23,514 nucleotides of DNA, from positions 1 to 23,514 of the forward strand of contig CATYXQ010000030.1 in the NCBI GenBank assembly GCA_958414825.1. Direction: 5' to 3'. The translations under genes and the position numbers were made by a program. The notes beneath the pieces were generated by a model. It saw nothing but the letters and a program-made list of their open reading frames with translations. It had not been told where the DNA came from and did not search any database. This stretch comes from an uncultured Eubacteriales bacterium. Its GTDB lineage: Bacteria > Bacillota > Clostridia > Oscillospirales > CAG-272. Below, piece after piece: positions 13,383-21,541 of the stretch (position 1 is the first letter of the stretch; every line of letters starts with the position of its first letter).

Positions 13383-15101
13383 TTGAAACGAATTTTTTCC
13401 TATCTGTCAAAATACAAAAAAGAGTCGTTTCTCGCGCCGCTCTTCAAAATGTTGGAGGCAACGTTTGAACTTTTGGTGCCACTGATTATAAAACAGCTTG
13501 TGGACGTCGGCGTCAAAAACGCCGACAAGCCCTACATTGCCGCCATGTGCGCGATTTTGGTCGTATTTTGTATCGTCGGATTTCTGAGCGCCGCTACCGC
13601 GCAGTATTTTTCCGCTAAGGCGGCGGTAGGCGTGGCTGGAAATCTGCGGCATGATATGTATCAAAAGGTTCAAACTTTTACCTATCCGGATTTAGACAGC
13701 GCCGGCATATCCAATATCATCACACGAATGACCAGCGACGTGAATCAGGTACAGACCGGCATCAATATGACGCTGCGTCTGCTGCTGCGTTCTCCGTTTA
13801 TCGTACTCGGCGCAATCATCTGCGCCTTTACAATCGACATAAAATGCGCGCTGATTTTTGTAATTGCGGTTCCACTTCTGTTTGCAGTCGTGTTTGCCGT
13901 CACACTAATTACCGTCCCCCTTTTCAAAAAAGTCCAGAAACGTTTGGAGCGTGTGCTGAAATCCACACGGCAAAGCCTGACCGGCGCGCGCGTTATCCGC
14001 GCATTCTGCGCTGAGGACAAACAAACCGCCGAGTTTGACCGTGAAAACGAAGCCCTCACGCATCTGCAAAAATTTGCTTCAAGAATTTCCGTTCTGCTCA
14101 ACCCCGTCACCTATGTCATCATCAATATTGCGATTATCGCCCTCATCTGGACGGGCGCCGTTCGCATGGAGGCCGGCATTCTGACGCAGGGCGCGCTTTT
14201 GGCCCTCTACGACTATATGTCGCAGATTCTGATTGAACTGATTAAATTTGCCAATTTTGTCGTCACCATTACGAAATCCGTTGCCTCAGCCGGGCGCATT
14301 GATGAATTTTTTCAAACCGGTCAGCCTATGAAAGTACTGGATATGCCCCGACAGGACGGTCAGCCCTATATCCGCTTTGACAAAGTCTGCTTCCACTATC
14401 CGGCGGGCAGCGACGTTCTGCAGGGCATCAGCTTTTCCGCTGAGCGCGGTGAGGTTGTCGGAATTATCGGCGGCACCGGCAGCGGTAAGACTTCGCTTGT
14501 CAACCTAATTCCCCGTTTTTACGATGCAACTGACGGACAAATTCTAATAGACGGGCTGGATGTGCGCGCATGGGAGCCGGAAACGCTGCGCGCCAAAATC
14601 GGCGTTGTTCCGCAGAAAACTGCGCTTTTTGACGGGACCATACGCGAAAATATTCGCTGGGGCAAAACAAACGCGACCGATGAAGAAATTCTCGCCGCCA
14701 TTGAAACAGCGCAGGGAACCGACATCATCAAAGCAAAAGGATCACTCGACGCGGAATTGACCGAAGGGGGGAAAAATCTCTCAGGCGGTCAGCGCCAACG
14801 CCTGACCATTGCGCGCGCGCTTGTACGCCGTCCGGCAATCCTGATCCTCGACGACAGCGCATCTGCGCTCGACTATGCGACCGACTCTCGTCTGCGCGCG
14901 GCCATACGCAAAGAAGCATCCGCGCCGGTCACATTCATCGTATCACAGCGTGCCGCCTCGGTCATGCACGCTGACAAAATCATTGTTCTTGACGACGGCG
15001 CGGCAGTCGGTATCGGCCGTCACGAAGAACTTCTGCAAAGCTGTGCGGTCTACCGTGAAATTTATAAATCCCAGTTTGGAGGTGCGGAAAATGGACAATA
15101 A
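13383..15101 (+). CDS. ABC exporter half-transporter, degenerate-site subunit
   Basis: A 572-residue half-transporter with an N-terminal six-helix membrane domain (about residues 15-300) and a C-terminal nucleotide-binding domain. Walker A is GGTGSGKT (363-370) and the signature is LSGGQ (466-470). Walker B is LILDD, with Asp491 where the catalytic Glu normally stands; the switch His is replaced by Gln522 (FIVSQRAAS). This is the pattern of the TM287/LmrC-like partner in heterodimeric exporters, which carries the degenerate ATP site. The start is TTG at 13383 with GGGAG at 13369-13373. Its stop lies inside the next ABC gene, an 11-base overlap. The substrate is unknown; multidrug or peptide-like export is typical of the family. 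Confidence 0.93.
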   Translation: MKRIFSYLSKYKKESFLAPLFKMLEATFELLVPLIIKQLVDVGVKNADKPYIAAMCAILVVFCIVGFLSAATAQYFSAKAAVGVAGNLRHDMYQKVQTFTYPDLDSAGISNIITRMTSDVNQVQTGINMTLRLLLRSPFIVLGAIICAFTIDIKCALIFVIAVPLLFAVVFAVTLITVPLFKKVQKRLERVLKSTRQSLTGARVIRAFCAEDKQTAEFDRENEALTHLQKFASRISVLLNPVTYVIINIAIIALIWTGAVRMEAGILTQGALLALYDYMSQILIELIKFANFVVTITKSVASAGRIDEFFQTGQPMKVLDMPRQDGQPYIRFDKVCFHYPAGSDVLQGISFSAERGEVVGIIGGTGSGKTSLVNLIPRFYDATDGQILIDGLDVRAWEPETLRAKIGVVPQKTALFDGTIRENIRWGKTNATDEEILAAIETAQGTDIIKAKGSLDAELTEGGKNLSGGQRQRLTIARALVRRPAILILDDSASALDYATDSRLRAAIRKEASAPVTFIVSQRAASVMHADKIIVLDDGAAVGIGRHEELLQSCAVYREIYKSQFGGAENGQ

Positions 15102-16833
15102 AAAAACCATCCGCAAAACGCTCCATTATATGAAAAGCAGTATACCAAAATTGATTTTTACCCTGATACTTTCTATTTTCATTGTAGCGATGACGCTTTA
15201 TCTCCCCATTCTGATCGGAAACGCCATTGATCTGTGCGTTGAGAACGGGTCAATTGATTTTCAGGCCATACGCCGTCTCTTGCTGCACGGCGCGCTGATG
15301 GTTGCTGCGACCGCACTGCTCCAATGGCTTATGAGCATTTTAAATAACAGCATCACCTATTCTATCGTCCGGGACATTCGCCGCGACGCCATCCGCAAAA
15401 TTCAATCTCTCCCCCTCTCCTACATCGACGCGCATCCCGCAGGCGAAACCGTCAACCGCGTCATCTCGGACGTCGATCAATTTTCCGACGGTCTTTTAAT
15501 GGGATTCACACAGTTTTTCACCGGCGTTATGACCATTTTAGGCACGCTGATTTTCATGCTGCTGCTTGACTGGCGCATTGCGCTGCTGGTTGTCGTGCTT
15601 ACCCCCTTATCTCTTTTTGCGGCAAAATTCATCGCGGAGCGTACACACTCCATGTTCATTCTGCAAAGCATGACCAAGGCCGAGCAAACCGCGCTGATTG
15701 ATGAAAGCATTACCAATCAGAAAGTTTCCGTGGCGTTCTCACACGGAAACGAAAACATGCAAAAATTTGATGAAGTCAACAACCGGCTTGAAAAATGCTC
15801 GCTTCGGGCTATCTTCTTTTCATCGCTGACCAATCCTGCCACACGTGTGGTCAACAATTTCGTGTATCTCGGGGTCGCCCTGCTCGGCGGATTCTTCTGC
15901 ATCGGTGCAAACGCCACCATGACCGTGGGCAGTCTCGCCACATTTCTTCGCTATTCCAATCAATATACAAAACCGTTCAATGAAATTTCCGGCGTTATTA
16001 CCGAGCTTCAAAACGCCCTGGCATGTGCATCCCGTATTTTTGAACTGCTCGACGCCGAATCCGAACCATCCGATGCAAGCGATGCCAAAACGCTGGAAAA
16101 CGCTTCGGGCAACATCCGATTTCAAAATGTCTGCTTTTCCTATACACCCGATAAAAAACTGATCGAAAACTTCAATTTTCATGCGGGGCATGGTCAGCGA
16201 ATCGCGATCGTCGGTCCGACCGGATGCGGAAAAACGACGCTGATTAACCTCCTGATGCGCTTTTACGATACGACAAGCGGGCAGATCCTGATAGACGGCA
16301 TTCCCGCAAAAGAATGTTCGCGCACCTCCCTGCGAAAAAGCTTCGGCATGGTGCTTCAGGAAACCTGGCTGAAAGAAGGCAGCATTCGGGACAACATTGT
16401 GATGGGCAAGCCCGATGCAACCGACGCAGAGGTGATAGAGGCGGCAAAAGCCGCCCACGCGGACGGATTTATCCGGCGGCTGCCGGATGGCTATAACACA
16501 TATATCGGCGAGGACGGCGGTGCGCTCAGCGCTGGACAGAAGCAATTGCTCTGCATTACGCGAATCATGCTCTGCCTGCCGCCCATGCTGATTTTGGACG
16601 AGGCGACCTCCTCGATTGACACCCGCACGGAAATGCGGATTCAGAACGCATTTGCCAAGCTGATGCAGGGACGCACCAGCTTTATCGTAGCACACCGATT
16701 GTCCACAATTCGAGAGGCCGACGTTATTTTAGTCATGCGCGCCGGCAATATCATTGAGCAGGGAACGCACGACAATTTGCTCAAAAAAGGTGGTTTCTAC
16801 GCCGAACTGTGGAACGCGCAGTTCGCCATATAA
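15091..16833 (+). CDS. ABC exporter half-transporter, catalytic-site subunit
   Basis: A 580-residue partner of the upstream ABC protein, with the same membrane-plus-ATPase layout. Walker A is GPTGCGKT (375-382). Walker B has the proper catalytic Glu504 (LILDEATSSID), and the switch His535 is present (IVAHRLSTI). The signature is altered to LSAGQ (479-483), with Ala in place of the second-position Gly. So this subunit's Walker motifs with the partner's LSGGQ form the working site, and its altered signature faces the partner's defective Walker B. The start is ATG at 15091 with GGAGG 8 bases upstream; a longer frame reaching back to 14875 lies within the first ABC gene. mtnN follows 50 bases later. 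Confidence 0.94.
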   Translation: MDNKKTIRKTLHYMKSSIPKLIFTLILSIFIVAMTLYLPILIGNAIDLCVENGSIDFQAIRRLLLHGALMVAATALLQWLMSILNNSITYSIVRDIRRDAIRKIQSLPLSYIDAHPAGETVNRVISDVDQFSDGLLMGFTQFFTGVMTILGTLIFMLLLDWRIALLVVVLTPLSLFAAKFIAERTHSMFILQSMTKAEQTALIDESITNQKVSVAFSHGNENMQKFDEVNNRLEKCSLRAIFFSSLTNPATRVVNNFVYLGVALLGGFFCIGANATMTVGSLATFLRYSNQYTKPFNEISGVITELQNALACASRIFELLDAESEPSDASDAKTLENASGNIRFQNVCFSYTPDKKLIENFNFHAGHGQRIAIVGPTGCGKTTLINLLMRFYDTTSGQILIDGIPAKECSRTSLRKSFGMVLQETWLKEGSIRDNIVMGKPDATDAEVIEAAKAAHADGFIRRLPDGYNTYIGEDGGALSAGQKQLLCITRIMLCLPPMLILDEATSSIDTRTEMRIQNAFAKLMQGRTSFIVAHRLSTIREADVILVMRAGNIIEQGTHDNLLKKGGFYAELWNAQFAI

Positions 16834-16883
16834 CAACACCGGCAGTACGCCTGCCGCAATCGACACTGTCAAGGAGACCTATC

Positions 16884-17570
16884 ATGATCGGAATTATTTG
16901 CGCCATGCAGCTGGAGGCGGATAAAATTCAAAAAGAAATGCAAATCACCGGCAGCGAACGCATAAGCGGTATGGAATTTGTACGCGGCAGCCTGTGCGGA
17001 CAGGAGATTGTCCTCGCAGTCTGCGGTATCGGTAAAGTTTTTGCCGCTGTCTGCGCGGAAGCCATGATTTTGCGCTATGCGCCGACGTGTATATTAAACA
17101 GCGGCGTTGCCGGCACGCTCACCGACAAATTATCCATCGGAGACATCGCCGTCGCCGACAAACTGGTTCAGCACGACATGGACACAACAGCGCTCGGCGA
17201 TCTCCCCGGACTGATTTCCGGGATCAACACCGTTTATTTTGAAGCGGATCCGTGCATCTGCCGCACATTGGAGGCAGCCGCAGATGCCATCGGGGCAAAA
17301 TCCTACCGCGGCACAATTGCGTCAGGCGACCAATTTATGTCTGATCCCGAAAAAAAAGCCCGGATTCGCGACATGTTCGGCGCGATTGCCTGTGAAATGG
17401 AGGGCGCGGCCATCGCGCAGGCAGCCTATATCAACAAAATTCCGTTTTGCGTTCTGCGCGCCATCTCAGACAGTGCGGACGGACAAGCACAAATGGAATA
17501 TCCGAAATTTGCCGCTATGGCGGCGGAACGCTCTTATGCAATCCTGCGTGAGTTTTTACTTCATTTTTAA
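16884..17570 (+). CDS. mtnN: 5'-methylthioadenosine/S-adenosylhomocysteine nucleosidase
   Basis: Cleaves adenine from MTA and SAH in the cytoplasm, relieving product inhibition of methyltransferases. It has 228 residues, the family length. Visible active-site elements are Glu11 (CAMQLEAD), GVAGTL, the VQHDMD segment, SGDQFM, CEMEGAA (Met172-Glu173) and RAISDSAD (Asp196, the catalytic acid). The start ATG has AAGGAG at 16871-16876, 7 bases upstream; upstream in-frame codons overlap the ABC gene. A small hairpin without a U-tract (CGGCAG/CTGCCG, 16840-16856) lies between it and the ABC gene. Its position before metF and metH fits a methyl-cycle role. Confidence 0.95.
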   Translation: MIGIICAMQLEADKIQKEMQITGSERISGMEFVRGSLCGQEIVLAVCGIGKVFAAVCAEAMILRYAPTCILNSGVAGTLTDKLSIGDIAVADKLVQHDMDTTALGDLPGLISGINTVYFEADPCICRTLEAAADAIGAKSYRGTIASGDQFMSDPEKKARIRDMFGAIACEMEGAAIAQAAYINKIPFCVLRAISDSADGQAQMEYPKFAAMAAERSYAILREFLLHF

Positions 17571-17609
17571 TTCAATACTAACGCCATTTCATGAAAAAAG
17601 GAGTCTGCT

Positions 17610-18477
17610 ATGCAAACAAAGCTGACCGAAATTATTAGCAATGCACACCCCAGCTTATCTTTTGAAGTATTTCCGCCGAAAAAAAAGCGCAGATTTTGAA
17701 ACCGTTCGCCGCGCAACCGAGCAAATCGCCGCCCTGCATCCAAGTTATATGAGCGTGACCTATGGCGCAGGCGGCGGCACAAGCGACTATACACTGTCCG
17801 TTGCACAAAATCTGGAAAGCCGCTTCGGCGTTCCGGCGCTCGCACATCTCAGCTGCGTATCCTCAACGAGATCCGGTATCCGCGCACAACTGGACGCCCT
17901 CAAAGCCGCTGGACTTATGAATCTCCTGGCGCTGCGCGGCGACATGCCAGAAAATACTGATCCCGCCGGGCTGGAATTCCGCTATGCCTCCGAATTGGTA
18001 GAGGAAATCAAGCGCCGCGGAGATTTCTGTATCGGCGGCGCATGTTATCCTGAGGGACATCCCGAAAGCCCGACCGGTGAAGAAGATTTGCGCCATCTGC
18101 GCGAAAAAGTGGATTGCGGATGTGAATTTCTCGTCACGCAGATGTTTTTTGACAACAATATTTTATATAACTTTCTCTATCGAGCGCTGCGCGCCGGTAT
18201 CGAGGTCCCGGTAGTCGCCGGCATCATGCCCGTGACCAGCGCCAGACAAATCCGCCGAATTTGCGCTATTTCCGGCACAGCGCTTCCCCAGCGTTTCCGC
18301 CGAATCGTAGACCGATTCGGCGACAGTCCGGACGCCATGTTTCAGGCGGGCGTGGCTTATGCAACCGAACAGATCATCGACTTGTTCGCCAACGGAATCA
18401 GCGCCGTACATGTCTATTCCATGAACCGTCCGGATGTGGCGGCCGCAATTCAGAGCAATCTTTCTTCCATTCTATGA
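17610..18477 (+). CDS. metF: 5,10-methylenetetrahydrofolate reductase with apparent frameshift
   Basis: Reduces methylene-THF to methyl-THF, the methyl donor for MetH, using a flavin. The true start is ATG 17610 with AAGGAG 6 bases upstream. Its frame encodes SLSFEVFPPKKK, the conserved MetF N-terminus with the catalytic Glu, but reaches TGA at 17697. The rest of MetF (ADFETVRRATEQIAALHP, SVTYGAGGGTSDYT, LALRGDMP, GACYPEGHPE, VTQMFFDN, PVVAGIMP) continues in the +1 frame to TGA at 18477. The switch point is a run of eight A (17679-17686). Removing one A gives an intact 288-residue MetF. The alternative ATG at 17641 has no ribosome binding site and loses the Glu. Possible causes are sequencing error, recent mutation, or slippage. 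It overlaps the next start by ATGA. Confidence 0.85.
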
Positions 18478-19079
18478 ACGCACCCGAAGTCTTCCAGTTA
18501 AATCCGCCTGAAGCTCCCCTTGACGAAGTACTGCGCTATATGGGTGCAAAGCCTGTGGGAACATCGGTTTGTCAACTCGCCGGAAATGCGCTTCAAACAG
18601 TGCAAAGCGCTGCACAGTGTAAAGCTTGCTTTCTCCGACTTCCGCTTTTGCGCTCGGATAAAACCATCCATGCAGGATCCCTTGTGCTAAAGAGCGAAGG
18701 ACTTTCAAAAAATTTAAAAGGATGCGCGGAGGTTTTCCTGTTTGCAGCTACGCTCGGTCATGCCGTAGACCGCGAAATTGCAAGCGCCGCTTTCCTTTCA
18801 CCGGCAAAAGCGCTCGCACTGGACGCAGCCGCAACCGCCCTGATAGAGTCTGTATGCGACGCGATCTGCACCCGGCTGTCCGCCAGTGCCGAATCACCGC
18901 TGCGCCCGCGTTTTTCTCCGGGATACGGCGATCTCCCCCTCTCTACGCAAAAACCGATCGCCGAGCTTCTGCGCATGGCGACGCTGCTCGGCGCTTCCCT
19001 GAGTTCGGACTATATTTTTCGCCCCGCTAAAACCGTCACCGCTTTTGCGGGAATTTGCTACGAGGTAACAAAGTCATGA
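18474..19079 (+). CDS. Stand-alone methionine synthase reactivation-domain protein
   Basis: A 201-residue protein resembling the C-terminal activation domain of cobalamin-dependent methionine synthase, which binds SAM and remethylates oxidised cob(II)alamin. The diagnostic segment is RFSPGYGDLPLSTQ, with the SAM-binding RxxxGY as Arg146, Gly150, Tyr151. Other matches include FLFAATLGHAVD and a DAAATALIESVCD helix. The N-terminus is shorter than in full-length MetH. It sits between metF and a metH that lacks this domain, overlapping both by ATGA. Together they form a split enzyme, as described for Thermotoga maritima TM0268/TM0269 (from memory). There is no separate ribosome binding site, so translation is probably coupled to metF. 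Confidence 0.87.
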   Translation: MNAPEVFQLNPPEAPLDEVLRYMGAKPVGTSVCQLAGNALQTVQSAAQCKACFLRLPLLRSDKTIHAGSLVLKSEGLSKNLKGCAEVFLFAATLGHAVDREIASAAFLSPAKALALDAAATALIESVCDAICTRLSASAESPLRPRFSPGYGDLPLSTQKPIAELLRMATLLGASLSSDYIFRPAKTVTAFAGICYEVTKS

Positions 19080-21496
19080 AACTGAAAGAACGTCTCGCCC
19101 GTGAGCGATTGATCCTCGACGGAGGCAGCGGCACTATGCTCACCGCCGCCGGGTTGCCTGCGGGCACCCCCACGGAAAAATGGAATCTTCAAAATCCTGA
19201 CGCAGTTGAAGCAGTCAATCTCGCCTATTTCAAAGCGGGCAGTCAAATCGTATGCGCCAATACGTTCGGCACAAACCCGCTGAAATACGATGCAGACACA
19301 TTGGAAAATATGATCCGAAACGCGCTCGGCGCGGCGCAAAACGCACGCCGACGCGCGGGTTTTAGCGCCGAAACGCATTACATCGCACTGGATATCGGTC
19401 CGCTCGGCCAGCTGCTCTCCCCGTTCGGCAATCTTTTGTTTGAAGACGCGCTCGCCGCTTTTGCACAGGTTGTACGACTCGGTGTACGGTACGGCGCGGA
19501 TCTGATTTTCATTGAAACCATGAACGACTGTCTGGAGACCAAGGCGGCGGTGCTGGCCGCTAAGGAAAACTGCGATCTGCCCGTTTTTGCCGCTAATGTC
19601 TACGACGAGCGCGGACGTCTGATGACCGGCGCCGACGTCCAGGCGATGGTCGCCATGCTGGAGGGACTGCGCGTGGATGCGCTCGGCATGAACTGCTCGC
19701 TTGGCCCCGAACAAATGCTGAATCTCCTGCCTGAATTTCTCCGCGTATCTTCCACACCTGTCATTGTCAAGCCCAATGCGGGAATCCCCAAAAGCAAAAA
19801 CAATGAAACCGTCTATACCGTGAACGCAGATGAATTTTCCGAGATCCTGTCCAAAGCTGCAAAGGCGGGCGCGGGACTTGTGGGCGGCTGCTGCGGTACA
19901 ACGCCCGAATATATCCGAAAAACTGTATCTGCCCTTGACGGTATACCCTATACGCCGCCTGCTCCGAAGAGCATCACTTGTGTTTCCTCATATACGGATG
20001 CTCTGGTCATCGGAGACGAGCCAATACTGATCGGCGAGCGCATCAATCCGACCGGGAAGCCGAAACTCAAAGAAGCGCTGCGCACCGGGAACATCGGCTA
20101 TGTTCTTCGCGAGGGCATAGCCGAAGCAGAATGCGGCGCACATGCGCTGGACGTCAATGCGGGACTGCCGGACATTGACGAGCCAGCCGTGCTGACGCAT
20201 CTTGTCCGGGAGCTTCAGGCCGTATGCGCATTGCCGCTTCAACTCGATTCAAACAATCCGAAAGCACTTGAAGCCGCTATGCGCGCATACAGCGGCAAGC
20301 CGCTGGTCAATTCTGTCTGCGGGAAACAATCGGCAATGGACGCCGTCTTTCCCCTGATTCAAAAATACGGCGGGGTTGTCGTCGCCCTTGCGATCGACGA
20401 GAACGGCATCCCGGACAGCGCGCGCGGACGCGCGGACATCATTGCAAAAATCGCCAAAGAAGCCGAAAAATACGGCATTTCCCGCAAGGACATTCTCGCG
20501 GACCCGCTCACGCTGACCGTATCAGCCGATCCCCAAAATGCCGCGCGGACGCTGGAAGCGCTCCGTATCATCCGAAATGAACTTTCTATTCACACAACGC
20601 TCGGCGTATCCAATATCTCTTTTGGCCTACCCGCGCGGGATATGCTCAACAGCTCATTTTTTGCCATGGCGCTGGAAGCAGGTCTCAATGCGGCGATCAT
20701 GAACCCTTTCTCCGCCGAGATGATGAGCGTCTATTATGCACGCCGCGCACTGTGCGGACTCGACGAGGGATGCAGGGACTATATCGCATTTGCCAAAACA
20801 TACGAGCAATCCGCGCATACGATCTCATCTGTATCCTCTGCCGCTTCCGCCGCCGTTCCCACTGAAGATACAAACAGCCCCTTACGCCGCGCGATCGTCA
20901 AGGGACTGAAAATTGAAGCGAAAAATGCGGCGGGTGAAATGCTTGCGCATATCGACGCGCTGAAGATCATCAATAAAGAAATCATCCCGGCGCTCGACGA
21001 GGTCGGGCGCGGATTTGAGCAAAAAACTGTTTATCTGCCGGAACTTTTAATGAGCGCCGAGGCAGCGTCCGCCGCGTTTGAAGCGGTTAAAGCCGCCATG
21101 CCGAAACGTGAAGCGGACAACGGACAAAAAGTCCTGCTGGCCACCGTGGCCGGCGATATCCATGACATTGGAAAAAATATTGTCCGCGTACTGCTTGAGA
21201 ATTTCGGCTTTAACGTGATCGATCTCGGACGGGACGTACCGCCCGAAGTGATTGTTGAAGCGGCAAAAACGCAAAGCATCCGTCTTGTCGGACTTTCCGC
21301 TCTGATGACAACGACCGTCCCTGCAATGGAGCGAACCATCCGTTTACTGCGCGCCGACGTTCCAAATGCCAGGGTGATTGTGGGCGGCGCCGTGCTGACC
21401 GCCGATTATGCAAAAACGATTGGCGCCGACTTTTACGCAGCCGATGCGATGGAAACTGTCCGCATCGCAGAAGCACTGTTCACAAAGCGATCATAA
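19076..21496 (+). CDS. metH: Cobalamin-dependent methionine synthase lacking the activation domain
   Basis: Transfers the methyl group of methyl-THF through cobalamin to homocysteine. It has 806 residues, against about 1,200 in E. coli MetH. Domains in order: homocysteine-binding barrel (~1-290) with zinc ligands Cys207 (GMNCSLGP), Cys272 and Cys273 (GGCCGTTPEY); pterin-binding barrel (~315-570) with IGERINPTGKPKLKEAL and LDVNAGLPDIDE; cobalamin cap (~600-680); and the Rossmann B12 domain with GDIHDIGKN, the DxHxxG motif with His696 as lower axial ligand. It ends right after the B12 domain, so the activation domain is supplied by the upstream gene. The start is ATG at 19076, with GAGG 10 bases upstream and ATGA overlap. 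Confidence 0.95.
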   Translation: MKLKERLARERLILDGGSGTMLTAAGLPAGTPTEKWNLQNPDAVEAVNLAYFKAGSQIVCANTFGTNPLKYDADTLENMIRNALGAAQNARRRAGFSAETHYIALDIGPLGQLLSPFGNLLFEDALAAFAQVVRLGVRYGADLIFIETMNDCLETKAAVLAAKENCDLPVFAANVYDERGRLMTGADVQAMVAMLEGLRVDALGMNCSLGPEQMLNLLPEFLRVSSTPVIVKPNAGIPKSKNNETVYTVNADEFSEILSKAAKAGAGLVGGCCGTTPEYIRKTVSALDGIPYTPPAPKSITCVSSYTDALVIGDEPILIGERINPTGKPKLKEALRTGNIGYVLREGIAEAECGAHALDVNAGLPDIDEPAVLTHLVRELQAVCALPLQLDSNNPKALEAAMRAYSGKPLVNSVCGKQSAMDAVFPLIQKYGGVVVALAIDENGIPDSARGRADIIAKIAKEAEKYGISRKDILADPLTLTVSADPQNAARTLEALRIIRNELSIHTTLGVSNISFGLPARDMLNSSFFAMALEAGLNAAIMNPFSAEMMSVYYARRALCGLDEGCRDYIAFAKTYEQSAHTISSVSSAASAAVPTEDTNSPLRRAIVKGLKIEAKNAAGEMLAHIDALKIINKEIIPALDEVGRGFEQKTVYLPELLMSAEAASAAFEAVKAAMPKREADNGQKVLLATVAGDIHDIGKNIVRVLLENFGFNVIDLGRDVPPEVIVEAAKTQSIRLVGLSALMTTTVPAMERTIRLLRADVPNARVIVGGAVLTADYAKTIGADFYAADAMETVRIAEALFTKRS

Positions 21497-21541
21497 ACTT
21501 GGTCGTTGAAGATCCGGGAAATGTTGAGGTAAAACAACACG

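Noticed and set aside
15820..16695. 291-codon open frame on the minus strand inside the second ABC gene
   Set aside because: It is antisense to the conserved nucleotide-binding domain and has no ribosome binding site. The plus-strand motifs are unambiguous.
16840..16856. Terminator between the second ABC gene and mtnN
   Set aside because: CGGCAG/CTGCCG makes only a 6-bp stem and no U-tract follows, so it is unlikely to stop transcription.
17571..17640. SAM riboswitch or T-box before metF
   Set aside because: Only 39 bases lie between mtnN and the metF start, which is too short. No such leader was seen before mtnN or the ABC genes either.
17641..18477. metF as a normal gene starting at ATG 17641
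   Set aside because: That start has no ribosome binding site and would omit the conserved SFEVFPP segment with the catalytic Glu, which is encoded in the other frame just upstream behind a strong site.
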